A stretch of 64,000 nucleotides of DNA from Mesaphorura yosii (lineage: Eukaryota; Arthropoda; Collembola; Poduromorpha; Tullbergiidae). The position numbers and the translations under genes were made by a program. Below the pieces are notes generated by a model. That model was not told the origin of the DNA. It searched no databases and saw nothing but the letters and a program-made list of their open reading frames with translations. Location: positions 62,001 to 126,000 of the forward strand of contig WIXG01000167.1 in NCBI GenBank assembly GCA_009869945.1, given 5' to 3'. Numbering within the stretch: position 1 is the first letter of the stretch; the number at the start of each line of letters is the position of its first letter. This document shows, piece by piece, positions 11,701 through 26,186 of this stretch.

Positions 11701-13995
11701 ATGCACGCATGATTTGGTGTCAACCACCTCCAACAACGTTCTTTCTTGCCGGTGCGGTGCTTCATTTCCTTCTCCTCCGTCTCCTTCGACTGCTCAACTC
11801 GCTCGCCCAACTAAAATACTCTCATTATTATTTATTGCTGACAATCCCTGCGTTTGCGTTATGTTATCTTGCGCTGGCCCATTGTATACGTTGCAATTAT
11901 CTCTCATTATGCTCGCAGAAATATTAAACGCACTGGCAGCTTTTATTTATAATACCATTTGCGTATTATTATCCTGAATCAGGAACGACGCGTGGACACA
12001 CGCTGCGATTTGGCTTCACGGAGCTGCATTGGCTTAGAGGCATTTTAATTATATTTTTAAACTATCTCTCGCTCAATTGCTGTGTTCTGAGTTCTGTGCT
12101 GCGTGCTTAGTGGAACTGTACCTCGTGTTTGTGGGATCCGGATTCCTCAACCGATAAACCATAAATTCATCACAACAATGGCAAATCAGCCGCTCTGTAT
12201 TATTATTTTGCTTTCCCACTTCCTTATCCTTCTTTTACATTGCAATTCGCATGCTCGAAGGCTAAGGGCCGTGGCTAGCCGGCTCGCAGCCCACAATCGG
12301 AATTTGCCCACTCCGCCTGCGCCTGTCAACACTTAATTAGAAATCAAACTAAACTTGTGCGAAACAGCGAAACCCAATGGGCAACTTTGTGAAGGAACCA
12401 AATGGCATGGCCATGTTCTGTTTCAGGTGCGAAAGCCAGCTGACCGACTGCATGCTCATTATCACAACATCACTGTGCAAGTAGCTTTCATTATCTCGCA
12501 TTAAATCTGGATTCCGTGTCCTGTGTCGTGTTCTCTCTTAATCAATACACATTCCCTTAATTTATTACATCAACTTTTTGCACCTTGTGTTTGGCGTTTC
12601 GTGCAGTCGCTCCGTCGATGATGTCGTGCAATTTGATGGATATTGGCCAACGAGTCGAGCAGCGTGTCGCTGTCCTGTCCATTTACCAGTTGTTAGGAAG
12701 CGTAATTGCGAAAACCTCTTTTCCGACATGATACGAAAATAAAAGGGTTCTTGACCTCAGCGTGCGTGTGCATCCGTTCGTGTTTCTGATATTGATATTC
12801 GAGCTGTTGTGCTATTAATTGGCTCATTGATTAAGATATTAGACGACAAGGCCGATAATCTGTGATACCAATCGAGAATTAAATACTAGAATGTACGCCA
12901 TTCTGATTTTCTGCATCAAGGCTGTGTACATTTCATAAGTTGATGCTCCATGTGTTCAAAAAATTCGATTTTGTAACGGCCTCTAAGCTTTTGCCTTGCT
13001 GTTACCCAATTCGTTAACTTTGTGCAAAGATTTCCCTTGAAATCAATGAATAGGACACTAAAGGAATGTTAATTAATTAAGTCGAAAATTAATTATCCTA
13101 TTTTTGGTTTGCGTCGCAATCTTCCGCTTCGTTGACAGTTGATGAAATGTTTACTCAGTAGACACGCAGAAAGAAGCGGACGACCACGATTTGTAGTGGC
13201 AAGTAGTGGACCTTGTTTACATTTAAACAGTGGCTGACTTCTGGCCCGGTTCATTTAATTAAAATTAATATCCAATTTAAGATCCTCCAGTTATGAATTT
13301 AATTTATACTAATGCACACCGACCTCAATCTTTGTCCCCTCACCGCTTTCGGTAAATATTTTGCTAGCATCGTTCTGCGACCGCGTCACGCCGCGCCGTC
13401 ACCAGCCATTCCCCATTTAACAGCGATCTCATCATCATTCAAGAAACATAATTAGAAATTAGAAATAATTAAAAACCCATCCCACAGCCATTGGCCATTG
13501 TACTTTCAAGGAGTCAAGAGCGACAATGACGCTTTGAGTGATGAATGTGCTTTTTAAACTTCTTGGAATCTTTGCACGCACTACGCACGGATGCGTGCAC
13601 CTTGCCTTTATATTCGGTTGTAATCAACGATCAACTTTTCTCCTTGTAGTGCAACAGGTGCGATGCGAGAGAAGGTTTCGTGAATGTAAGTGCAAAAATC
13701 TTGAAGCACCGCGGAGCAGAGATTACGATCTCATCATCTTATAAATTGCAGCCACAACGCAGCGTGTATGCAAATACGACGCGCGGAGACAACGACAGCC
13801 GCGACAATGAATCTTGTGGAATGAATGAGATTCTTACCTCCGTGGCTTTGGACGAATAATGTCGTCGTTCCGGATGTAGTAGTCTGGAAATTCTGCAATC
13901 ATGTGCGGAGGCTGTGATTGTGAAGATAAGACTCCATTGCTGCTTTTACTCCTTTCCTTACTCTCAGTCACGTTTCCGCCGCTGTTCAAATGCAT
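2717..13995 (-). CDS. ABTB2/BTBD11-type ankyrin and BTB protein, 1838 aa
   Basis: Thirteen exons: 13995-13838, 10060-8074, 7259-6960, 6439-5731, 5650-5489, 5415-4992, 4919-4753, 4682-4492, 4431-3899, 3824-3659, 3589-3296, 3223-3035, 2953-2717. Every join is GT-AG and in phase; the sum is 5517 nt. Residues 1-780 are low-complexity (Ser, Gln, Asn, Pro, Gly). The conserved SMETINT motif falls near 808, a histone-fold-like segment with KSARAGLH at about 820-1050, EQSLLTTCVGS near 1095, then ankyrin repeats (about 1300-1430), LSLEEILAEG, and a BTB domain (about 1640-1755, NNPELSDVQF to YLYNGG). The order matches vertebrate ABTB2 and BTBD11 (ABTB3) throughout. Vertebrate homologues are about 1000-1100 aa, so the extra length is the disordered N-terminus. 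In vertebrates BTBD11 is a synaptic scaffold and ABTB2 binds a CUL3-type ligase; which role applies here is unknown. The start is the first ATG after an in-frame stop. Confidence 0.93.
10061..13837 (-). other. First intron of the ABTB2-like gene
   Basis: A 3.8-kb intron bounded by gtaaga (after a phase-2 CGG-AG) and ...tttctcgcag. It is AT-rich. I see no coding exon in it: the open frames on the + strand (for example 11316-11546, 12103-12336) are short, lack splice support and resemble no protein. Long first introns often hold enhancers, but nothing here shows one directly. Confidence 0.7.
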
Positions 13996-16900
13996 TGTCG
14001 AGCTTGCGTAAGACTTACTGCATCCAACGAAGTATTCGTTTTAGTGGTGCACTGCTGTTTGAAATATCACTTTTAGTCTCTTCACGTTCGCAGTTTGCAT
14101 GTTCTCACAGCCGAAGATGAAGTTCACTCATTGAAGACGTCGAGTCCCAGGCGTTTCTCGATTCTGAAGCAACAAAGATATCTAATTCATATCTCAGGTC
14201 TATTATGTATATCTTGTCTTATGATTAATTTCGACACACTATTTTAATTAACGAACAAGCTATTGAAGCCTGAACCCTAACCCGCCAAGCCACACCACGA
14301 GGCAAGAATGGTGAAAAGCAGGTGGAAAAGCTTTCGTGAGAAAGTGCTATTTTCAGTTTGCATTTTGGACAATTATGAAAACCCTTAAAAGGATGGACAC
14401 ACATTTAAAACACAATTAAGTCTAGTTAAGCCAAGGGGAACCTCATTATTAACTAATGCACCAGTCACAAAAGTAATCATATTTTTTACTCTAAATGGAC
14501 TCAAATCCAAATCCGGACGTATTTCATGTCATACCAGCTTCATTTTGCTCTCGTTTAATTACACGCTCTAAGATCCAAGTTCACAATGGCAGTGACAGTT
14601 AGTGTCGAAATTGATGAGGCTATAGCTCTGAGACCAAATGTTTCCGGGCTAGCATGACAATTGGTGCTAATATTATGCAACAAACCAGCCTCCGTCGTCA
14701 ATGTCTCGTCAAAACCTCTAACCTTGCGTTATTTTTCTTTAAAACAAAGCATAAAATTTTTAAAATGAAGAACACAAGATACACGGGACGAAGGACCGAA
14801 TGAATAGTCAAGTCAAAATATGGAGACGAACTAAAAACTGAGAAATTCTCAGGCAGACGCAAACGTTATAATAAGAAAGGGTAAGTGCCAAGTGCAAGTT
14901 GACGTCTGTCTCTGCCTGTCGTCTGCATTGCACAGAATTTTATTACTGTCGTCGTGTCAAATTGCCACATATGTCATCCTTCGTTTAGTTTTCATATTCC
15001 CAGATTTAGTCGAGTCAGCATGACATTATACTCAGACAAGCATCTTGTACGCAATTGTAATTGCTATCTTTGCCTTCGCTGTTGGCTGTTGCGTTATTGT
15101 CCTTTTGTTTTTGACTTGCGGGATGACATGTTCACAATCCGCTTGCGACTTGTCCCGTCTGTATTTATGAACTTCTTTAATAATTATAAAATGGCTCGTA
15201 ATTCTCTTTAAAATGTCAACATTTTGGAGATTTATCGCATTGTAACATGTAATACGTTTATGCGCAAATTAAATTCTTGGCTACGTATTAAATCTTAAAC
15301 TTGTTCCAAATTTCACACATGACTCTTTCGTGAGTTCAATTTTAAATATTTTGAAAACAAGTTTGGGCCACCGTCGCCGTTCTGTGAGATGTTCAATTTC
15401 TTTCGCACAACTAGCCTATGCTTTTAATTGTCAGTTTTAGACTAGAATCGCGCCTGCGTGCAGGGCACAGGATGTTTCAACATATTTTACAGCTTTTGTT
15501 CCTTATGAGCCAGGCGACGAAGATGACAAAGAAGAAGTACGTGATGGCATTTTTACTTATTCCACACAAAGAGCCGGCTAGTCTGCTTGCGAATGGAGGA
15601 TGTCGTTCATCATCGGCTGGGCCGATGAAGCCAGTGTCAGAGAAGCAGGAATTCTTTCCAGAATTTGTCGGGCCTCATTAAAGGCTCGGCTAGCCTTTAA
15701 GCATTTTACATGCAATTAAATTCAGGTCGACAGACTATAAATAATTCCAGATTCTGGAATTAACGGCATTGCTACAATTTAAGCTGAAATCAAACCCTAA
15801 TCAAGCTAGAGACTGAGAGTAAACGAGTACTAATAACAATTTACAATTCTGAGGCCGGCCAGCTACCATTTCTTGCCATCATCGACTGGAAGTATGCAAA
15901 GAAACAGGTTCTTTTATAGTATCTTTTATTGTCTTTTATAGTGTCTAAGACTGTGCATATGCGTAGCGACAGTTACTTTCCCGTGATATCAATAATCACA
16001 GTTTAATTCTGGAACTGTGAAACCGGTTTAAGGAAATGATTCGTTATCACCAGTAATTGCAATGGCATTGGCAATAACAGCTGTGCATCTTCCCAGGATG
16101 ATTGAAACAGCTCTTAATTGCACTGGATCTTGGCTGGAAGTGGCCAGTCGCATGTGGAATAGGTTTTTCTACAATTACGGTTTCCTCGAGTTTAATTTTC
16201 TGAGCTATGCTAAACATTGACAGTCGAACCAATTTGCATACTTCAAGTTGTGTACACTTTCGTGGCACCGTGACAGAGCAGTCAATGATCTCCCAAGAGT
16301 TAATCCTGTTTAATGCCTTAAATTAATTATCCTCGTGATGTGCCATTAAATTGAGTCTTGAGATATGCGTCTTGAGAATGCAAATTCAAGACTCACACAA
16401 ACGCAAGGTGTTATTGACACAACACGACACGACATGCCGATTAAAATACTAGACGATGGTCTGTTTTGAATACGTAATAAAATCCTTTGAGAATATCGTC
16501 GCAATCATTTCCTAGCTCATGAAGTCACATTTCCACTTTGACCACACAACGGTGCGTTTGTAAATTCATTTCTAGCCTTTACACGCTGCTGGCCCGGACA
16601 AAGAATGTCAAATTAATAAACTTGGCACACTAATCATATTATTTGTTGTACGAGTTTCGAAGTCAGCATGCGTGAGGAGTCAAACGTTGAATTTCACACT
16701 ACGACAGGACGAGAACAGGTGAAAGGTGCCTGTTGCACTTCGTATCAAGTTTTTTGCTTGCATTTATGCAAGTTCAACATTTATACGAGAAAATTAGATT
16801 TCAACTGACAGCGTAACGTTCGTAGCGTGTTTCACTCGCGATTATTGCCGGTGAAGCATAAAAAATAAGAATAACAAAAATGCAAATGCAAAACAGGACG

Positions 16901-19900
16901 AATAAAAAACAGGAAAATTGGATTTAATGAGCATCTTGGATTACTGGTCCGTTCGCCAGCCATACAGCTTTGGCTCGTTGTCATTATATATATACTCTGC
17001 AGGTCCGCAATTACGAGGACAAGACTTTGGCCTCACTCGCATAAAATTTAGTGCCCAAGCTCCAATATTAGCGGACGCCAAGATAAAGACAAACGATAAA
17101 CACAGAGCAATTAAAATGTTGGTAATAATCGTTAATCTCGTATTGTGTACTTGTAATTTGTATTATTGTAGGAGATTTTAATTGAATCTACAACTTACAA
17201 CCCGACTAGTCGCCGCTTCAGGTTTGGCACTGATTTTCCTGCTAACTAAATTCACCGTGCTTTTGTCGCGCTCTTATTGTCGCATGATAAAATGATAACG
17301 AACGCAAAGTGACAGAGGAATGTTGCATGTGTTTAAGCGAACTTGCCAAGTTAAGTCAAAGCCCGGGAACCAACGACCAGTCAATCTCATCGCGCACAAT
17401 ATGTATAAGCATAATACACAAGAAATCCAACGGATCCAAAAATTGAAAATTGCATTGTCGGCTAAAATGCTCATTTATGGGAGCCCAGCCAAACAAATCG
17501 TAGACCCACACAAAGAATGACGGAGCTGTGAACAAAATGACATGGTTGCGCAGTTTCTTGAAATTACACTTGGAGTTCAATGCAACAAGAAGCTAGAAGC
17601 ATATTAACGTCTGCATCTATTTGCAACTTATCCAAGAAAGTGTAATGCCTTGGCGTGTCTAATTTCCACGTGTAATGATAATGAACGGATTAAGTTAAAG
17701 TTCCAGCCTTAATTACAATTTATTGGTCTACCAGCACTCGTGGTGTGGCTTGCTTAATCCGTCGCTTCTGTGTGAAAGGAAAATCAGGCTTAAGTTATGA
17801 TCATAACAATGATAATTAATGTTACTCTTCTAACTCTTCTTTCTCGTGGCATGGTTGTATTCGTTTACTTGAGAAAACGGAAACGGACGCAGACGAGGTG
17901 CAAAATTAGCATAATCCATGTCTACACATTAGCTAATACGGGTAACCAACAACATGAGAAAGGTCGATACTTTCATGAACCATGCTGGACCGCAGGAAGG
18001 CGAAGAAAGTGGCCAACCAGTAGCCAAGTCAAGCCACTAACACGACCGCATGTGGTAAGTAGGCTCATATCTTATGAGATTAATGACAAACGGAAATACC
18101 TCCTTATGTAACCAACCACGAAATAATTCTTGGCCCGACTGTGACTGCGACTACAACAGGCAAAACTTTTAATGTTCTTATAATTTCATGGCATTGCATG
18201 CACTATAAAAGTGAGATTTCACATGTCTGGTCTTTATTTCTCAAAGTGAAACTCATTCTTTCCATTGCACTGCAGTTTCAGTAGTATTTCCTTTCTAAAC
18301 CACGCACGAAACTCGAGCACATAAAACTTGCATACTTGACACATTTCCTTCTTACCGCTTTCCACCCGACTTGACATGGCCTTACCTTGCCAGCCATTGT
18401 GTATGGGCTCACTGACTATAAAAACGCTGGAGATTATGAAGGATTAATTGTGATTTGCAGACACGATTATAATTTTGTTGAAATCATTGAACTCGTACGC
18501 GATCCCCGAAAGGTTAAAAATTTGTTCGTGTCATTTGAATTTTCACTTGCAGCAGAAGCTTTTAGCGAGTCGAAAGTCATAAATTCAACAGGAACGCACT
18601 GGAGATGACAACGTACAAAATTCTACACGTTTTTGAGCATCTGCACTGCGTGAAGGAATTAACACTGGTGAAACATGCAAACTTTAACCGAGTTCAAATT
18701 CAGGAAACACGAATTCACGAATATTGTAATCTTTTGCCATGCCGTGCATTTTTGTCTTGTGTCTGGCTTCAAGTTTTCGAAGATTTATAGCGAAAAAGCG
18801 TGTCGGTCTCGACTGCTTGCGAACTGGCATCAATGACGTCGGCTTCTGGATATGATTTATGCGAGAATAAGAAAGCTATTCCGTAAACCGTAACGCGAGA
18901 GTATTATTCCAGATTTAAAAATGAATTTAAGGAACCAAATGAAATACAAATTGTAACTTTCACTCACATGCTAGTGAATTATTGGTCGCACATTTTTGTG
19001 TCATGTTATGTCTATTTCGCACTTTTAACGTGTAAAATACGAAAATTGTTAGCTCAGAAAGTCATTTTTCTTAGTACCTTGACTTTAACCTTCATTTGGT
19101 CTAATGAATCTTTACTAACCATTGTCTTACATTCGCGGTTTTTGTGTTTTAGAAGTAGCTTATGGCATACTGATATGCCACCGATTTAGAAATTATCACA
19201 ACTCGCAAGTCGCTAACCTTATTATCATTCAACAAACTAATAGCTATTGGTTGAATACGATTCTTAATTCGATTAGAATACGGATTCTGCTTCTGTTGTC
19301 CTCGCAACTTGTCGAATAACGGAAGAGTAGTTAATATTGGACGCAAAGACGAGAGACCCCACACGAAAGGATAAGAATCGCATTCTAAAATTGTCCTCAT
19401 TCTCATAGGCATGGACTAGCCATAGTCCAAAAAAGCACACAACAGGTTGGAAAAAACTTCATTCATTCTGAAATTCCTGTGTGACTTATTCTCTGCTTGA
19501 CTGCTTCCGTCAAAGGAACCTATGCCCTGTGCCCGTTGTGGGCTCAATCCTTTGTGAATGATGCTGACCAATAAACATGCCTACCAGCGCCTAATCCTTA
19601 ATCCTTAGAGAGCTTTACATACTCACGAAGATGCTGTTGGGTGTTTGCGTTTGATCATTGTATTTGTCCTGTGTGCTTGGACGGTGAGGTCATACTAGTC
19701 CTGACTTGACTCGAGTCCCTGACAAACCAGCAGGGAAAAACTCGGGGCGGTGCCGTGTATAGCAATAAAAGTGTGCAGCATCTTCTCACCTGTTGCTGCA
19801 CGACCTCGTCTTGTAAAATTAAAAACGACACGAGGCGTCGTGTCTTCTTCGCACCGTGTTGCATGAAATATTGTATTGCAGCAACATAATTTACGTCCCT

Positions 19901-21650
19901 GGCTTGTGCTGTGGCTTAGTTGCTATTTATCCAGGCACTTAATCCAAAGCGTGAGAGTCCAATCACGACTGAAATCATGCACGATCTTGCTATCTTTCGT
20001 TTAGTTCTTGTCATCTTACAAAATAATGGCATGACGCACATTTACAAATGTACTAAGCGATTACGATTACGCGTAATTAAAATGAGGAACTGTTATTTGA
20101 TAAATCATGAAAGAGAGAGATAATCATGGACCGTGGCCCGTTGACCATGGAACAGGTACTTACTATTAAATTCATGAAATGAACATTCAAGTGCAGTAAC
20201 GAGTATCAGGTGGTTGGATACAATTCAGGCACATTCTTTCAATCTTACGCTTGAGAACAGTGAAAGAGCACAAAAAGATGAATTTTCAACGGTTTCGCCT
20301 TCATCAACAAGACAGGAGATAAGTGAATGAATAGCAGCATAATTTTTTACACGCTACCAAAAAAGATGGGTACTTTTTAATTCTTTTCGGGAAGAAGACG
20401 CCTGTCTCGCCACGCACGGGAACCAGAAACAGGAACGCGTACGTGTTGCCTTGTTTCTTCGTTGGATAATAACAGCACAAGCACAACAATGGTGTATTTA
20501 AGGTTTAAATATTGCTCCGAGGGATTCAACAAAGTCTAATCTGCGCTGATGCGGAGTCGTAATTACGAATAAGGACTTGGTTTGGACTTGGACTTCATGC
20601 AGGGTTTCTTTTCTTGACAGGGTGAATGAATTTTTCCCATTATCAATTATAACTCACTATGTGATCACGATAATTGTGAAAGGCAGTGCAACGTTCTCAA
20701 AAGGACTCGTTTTGATGGAAATGAAGGGTTCGAGCTAATAAATAAAACGAGTGGGTAGAGTCTGTACGCGTAACCCTTTGCGAAGAAAATATTAATATTT
20801 TATCTCCTAATTTAATAAGAAGTTGGGTAATCGTGAAGAATTTAGAGTCATCATCGTCTTTGTCCGTCAGTCATTTCAAAATGCAGGCTACAGACATGAA
20901 CCTCAGCAAAAGGAATTCAAGGAAATGTAAACGCAGAAGACTGGACCTGAACCTTTGTTATGATGGCCGTACTTTCAGGTTCGAGTTTCTGGTATTTCAG
21001 GAAGAAGAACGAAGATTCTCGACAAAGCAAGGTAAAGGTTGTTATTTCCAAGAAGGGTTGTATAGCAATGATGATGATTATTGAAGGAATTTAATTTGAA
21101 ACCCTGTCTTGAGAATAAAGCCTGTGAAGGGGCCCACTACGTTTGGTATTTCATATTTACTTGAAGAGCCCAGCGGCACAAAACGAAGACGCGAAGACCT
21201 TCAGGCCCTTGAAAGAATTTAAGATTCTTTTAAATATTACATGACCAAAACTTTCAAGAAATGCTTTGTAATGTAGATTTATGAGAAATCTTAACATGAT
21301 CCCTTTCCAGGCAGAAGGTAGGTAGTCAAAATGAAAGGCTCCTATCTTGGCTTCTTCAAATTGCAGAAATTCTAGATTCCTTCGCGTATCAGCTGGTCAT
21401 AAAAATTGGACTCTTTGTTGCAACAGCAAAAAAGTTTGAAGCTCGTCCACCTCCAGCTACTTATGCGTATGGGACAAATGGAGGAAACGGCTGAGGTAAA
21501 GTATTTACAACCACCTTAATCACTCGAAAAGGAGACAAGCCATCCGTACCATAAAACCATAGAGCACTCAACGCATGCATGCGGCGGTGGCTGAGTGCTG
21601 ACAGGCGACAAACTGGAACAAGTCAGTGAACAGAAGACGTGTTAAAAGAG
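13996..21650. other. Gene-free stretch upstream of the ABTB2-like gene
   Basis: About 7.6 kb, about 60% A+T, with only short open frames (none above 104 codons) that lack homology or convincing splice sites. One spot at 15,480-15,680 reads protein-like in several frames on both strands and cannot be resolved. The promoter of the ABTB2-like gene should lie near the left end, but no TATA box is evident. Confidence 0.5.
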
Positions 21651-21654
21651 TCAC

Positions 21655-21790
21655 AAGTCATTTATTGTTTTATTATCGGGCAATAAATACTGACAACTGA
21701 CAACATGCATTTAGTGCACTATGGCAGGCCCAGTCGAAGTTATTGGGAGCGGTCGCGACGCACCAACTAAAAACGCGAGCGATGTCTAGT
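21655..21790 (-). mobile_element. Possible LTR-retroelement remnant
   Basis: On the minus strand, TTGGTGCGTCGCGACC (21767-21751 plus one base) resembles a BEL/Pao-type primer-binding region. It is followed within 100 bp by closely spaced AATAAA-like hexamers around 21660-21690, as in an LTR. No gag or pol frame follows and no second LTR was found, so at best this is a fragment. Family and boundaries are uncertain. Confidence 0.2.
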
Positions 21791-21799
21791 CGGGCGAAC

Positions 21800-24700
21800 T
21801 TCTCTTGGAGAGACAGCCTGGGACATCGGTCGAGATAATTTGTCGTCAGGAACTGACGCCTTACAAGAAGTTAATTTATGGGTCCATTTTTTCATGGCAC
21901 AGCACTTAAATCATACTCAATACCATATAACTTCGCAAAATGTAATACTAATCTACCTTCTATCTTTGTATCCTGTTTATAAAAATTAAAAATTGAACTG
22001 GCGTCCACCGAAGTCACACTGTTACATTCAATAAAATTGTGATATTTACTTAACTGTATGAAAATAAGCTAACAAAATGCTGACTCTACAGATTCCACAG
22101 GAAACAGAGACAGAGGCAACCTCGCGATAAGGCCGGCACATGCCGGCGCGTGACGCTTGATAGAAGGAATAGAACTAAAGCTAGTCGTACGGCAAAGTCC
22201 TATTTTCTTAACATTCGTTTCGGCCGATGCTGTAGCTGCTGCATGTCTGCAAATTCTTTACACTATGAGTCATGCCCGCCTTGTGCTGTAAGTTTAAGTT
22301 TAACCTCGAACTCACATAATCGTACAATTACTTCGTTGTTGAATTATAACGAAGGACACGTACGTCCAACGAAAGAATTCAAGCTTATCATGGTCAATTT
22401 GGCAGGAAAAATTCGACAACACGTGAAAGCTCTGATCGAGAAATCACCGCAATATTTCACGGAAGAGCAAGCTCTGCCAATCTTGAAGCATTAATTGCCC
22501 AGTAATCAGTGCACAAGGGACAAATGACTTAATAGTACGTTTTCTCATGTAATTTTGCCTGCTATTCCTTTCCGTTCCAGGCTGGGACCCATGATAAGTC
22601 AAATCACATTAATTCACATAGCAGGATGATTCACAACCATCATGAGGTGATGTTATGATATTATCGTTGGTCACACGACATTTGAGGATAACTCATAAAT
22701 TACATGTCCATTAAGGAAGGATACTGCTATTACGATTCAAATGCAATGCGGTCTGAGTATGACTCTACCTTCCAAAACAAATTGTGATGTCTCGTTCCAA
22801 GTTCTATGAATCATAAACAAATTCTAGCTCGCCTGAGATGCGTGAAACAGCAAAATGCACAAAGTCAATGTGGATGTAATTTGGTGCATTCGTAATCACA
22901 TTATCATCTACCGGCCGTACCGGCACAGCGATAACAATGGTTCCCGTAATCATCTTGATGCACACCATGCACGGCCAACCGTCAATCTCCGAGCTGGTTG
23001 CCGAATTTGGGCAGCAACAATTAACTACACAAAACTGCACCCATTGTTACAGTTCACTAGTAGCCAGTGGAAAAAATTTACACAATGTTATACACATAAT
23101 AATTTACGCTGCTGCTTGCGGAGGAAAATGGAAAGTAAATCTTTCGATTAGACAGCAGGAGAGCACTTGTCAAAAAAGAATGCAAAAAGCTGTGCGCCAA
23201 CAATTTAAGCAAAAACTCGTACATGTACATTTCCCCGTACGCTTTTAACTTGAGATCAATTAAAATGTCTCCCCTCCAATGATATAATAACACGCATGAT
23301 TACATATTCAGCATGTAACAATTCAAAACACAAAAATTGAACTTAATTACTATTGAACAAATTCTTTGCATATTTATCAAAAAAGGAAATTTGCACTCGC
23401 TCGCGCAAATGATTAATGCTGCTATGCAGTTGCTGCAAATTGCACAGTGTTTGTTATTGGTTATGATTAGCGAGTTATTAGTGCAAATATATGCACGAGG
23501 ACCACATTCATCAAAAAGGAAAGCGAAGCTGTCATAATTTTATGAATTCTTGCTCGCTAATTGTTGGCTTGACCTTCCCGATTGTTGGCTTGTCTGGTAA
23601 TAAAAATGCATTCGGTTTCTTTCAAAACAAGAGAATTTAGACGCAAGTGGCAAGGGAAGCCATAAATTTTCTAGCAGCATCTGTACCAGGTTTGGCTTGA
23701 ACGGATTGAAAAGAAATGCCAAACAAGCACCAGAAAAGAAAAACTATTTAAAGAATCCAGGCAATGAAATGCGATGCCAAATGCCGACAAAGGAGTAGTA
23801 ATAAATTCGTCGGAGCACGGCGTGAGCACAGCAGCAGCTCTTGGAGTGAAGGGAAAAACAATAAATGCCTTTAAATAGAATTTGAGTTTCAGTTTCAGGC
23901 TAAATAATGCTCGTCTCAAGTTTATGATGACTTGGGCCATGGCATCGCTCATGGATGGTTACGGGTCGCAGACGGACCGCGGTCTAAACCTCAGCCGCAA
24001 TCCTTAGTCCTTACGCCTGTGCCTTAGCGTCCTCATTCCTCATTATGGTTGCACTAAATTATCCGGCACAAGAAAACTCAAAACAAACCTTAAAAAACGG
24101 AGAATGTCGAAAGCTCAAGCTGCTGCCACTGCAGACGCGGTTGTCCGTGCGTCAGCCGGTATAGAATACCACAAGGCTAAGGCACAGAAGTACTTCCTCG
24201 TCATTTGAAAGATTCCGTTTCTAAGGGAGCTGAACCAGACAACAATTTGAGAAACACTCACAAATGGGGTTCCTGTGCTTCAGCTGAATTGACTGGAATG
24301 CAAGGTTTGTTTTGAACCATGAAACTTTAACACTGGCAACTTGCTTCCAGGCCACTAATTTTTCATTATTAGTTACAAAATTTTCGTCAACTCCGGCATA
24401 TCACGGCGATGTCAAACAATCTAATTTATTACAACAACAAGCACGATGACACGTTGCAATGTAAATTGTAAATTACACGTGGAGTCAAAACGAATGTGCA
24501 GAATGTGAGTGCGTGTCGTATCGCTGAATGCTGTTTACTGGATGACGAACTTCACGCACCGCACGAAGGAAACAGTCGCATTTGACGTCTGATGTTGATG
24601 TTACTTTTGAACAAATCAGATTGTGACTAAACGCAAGTAAGAAAGTACAATTCATTTCCATAAAGTAAACAACAATACTTTGTTGCCGTTGCAGGGTTGA

Positions 24701-26180
24701 AGTCTGAACAGAAGTGAACGAAGCGCTTCATGAAGGTTGCTGCTGCATTGGCATTCATGATAGACACTAAATACTACACGCGTATAGACAACAATGCGAT
24801 GGACAAAGTTGCACTGAGGTACCTTAATAAGCAGTTCACGCACTGCATTTCACATTTCACTATCACCGGTCTTAAGAAAGCAAAGAGACAGTAGGCCAGG
24901 CATTTCGTTAGCAGTTAGCAAGTTAACACTGCCTGCCTGCCAGGGCAAAGAAAAGATGCTTTGAGTCCATCATAACAATGCACACTTTGTTTTCTTTCTA
25001 TCTCGTGCGGTGGAAATGGAAATCCAGCATACTTTCGTAAGGCTCCAGGCTCAATCCGTCGAGATTTATAAAGACGACCCACTAAAATCACTCGCACTGC
25101 ACTGCGTAAATGTAAACATGGCCCAAGCCTTAAAACTCATGCCTTCATGTTTGTGCATCATTCTTGTCATGCAGTTTTGTGAACTTTGCTTGCATGAAGT
25201 GGAATGTCAGCGGAGTGTAGCGTAGCAAACCAAGGGACAAATGAGACAAATTAATTGCCTGCCGGTCGTACGTTCCATTTTCGAATTATAAGTCCACATT
25301 TAATCAGAAGCTAACAATTGAACAATAATGAGAACGCGTATGAGTAAAAGTGCATCGTCATTCAGAATTGCATTTGCATTGCACTGCACTGCATTTCTAC
25401 GCCGAAGCACTGGAAATCTGAGCCCCGAAGAATTTTGCTTGCTTGTGACGCCTGGAGGGATTTTTCTCGTCTTATTAAAAGGCACCTCTTCTTAAAGTAA
25501 AAAGTGAATGTAATCGAACGAGGAATAGGTGTTCGGCTTACTGTTGAGACTGGAATGGTCATTCTTCTCCTTCTTCATATGCAACAAGCCTTGTGTGTCT
25601 CAAGCACAAAAATGAATTTGGTCTTATTAACTGCGAAACGAGACGAGAGTTCCCTTAAAGGAACCTGGGCCATCCAGAATGCTTAAGTAGAAACTTCCTC
25701 ATCAGACCATTGAAGGTGAAAGGTCCCACAACGCCGCAACCTGTTGGACTACTTCACAATGATGACAATGACGAGAAATCATGGCGTGCATAATTTAATC
25801 CATCATTTCCCCCTTTCACTGCGAAAACTCCGGCGAAGGTGAGGGCAGCAAAAATTGTAACCCCAAAAAACATTTCTGATAACTTCGTTTTTGCTTCAAA
25901 TCTCGAGAGAACCCGAGTCAGGAAATTATGAGATTGGCAGCGCGATAGCGTTTGCCTTTGCGTGGTTGACCTGTTCAATCTCTTGAATTGAGTAAATTAT
26001 TAGCGTAAACGGTATACATGACTGCTGCAGTGGTGATTGTTCCGTTTTACGAAGCAGAGTCGGGTAAGAAATAATATTCGCGTGAGATTACTCAATGTTG
26101 CGTTTTCAGTCTTTTCAGTCGCTTTCGCTTTTCTTCTTATCGATACCCAACACTTTAGCAGTTGATCGTGTGCCATGTAA
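21800..26180. other. Gene-free stretch
   Basis: No gene is supported. The longest frames (22150-22494 on +, 23671-23952 on -) have no recognisable domain, and their codon usage looks random. No tRNA-like structure or repeat stands out. Confidence 0.45.
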
Positions 26181-26186
26181 AAGAAT

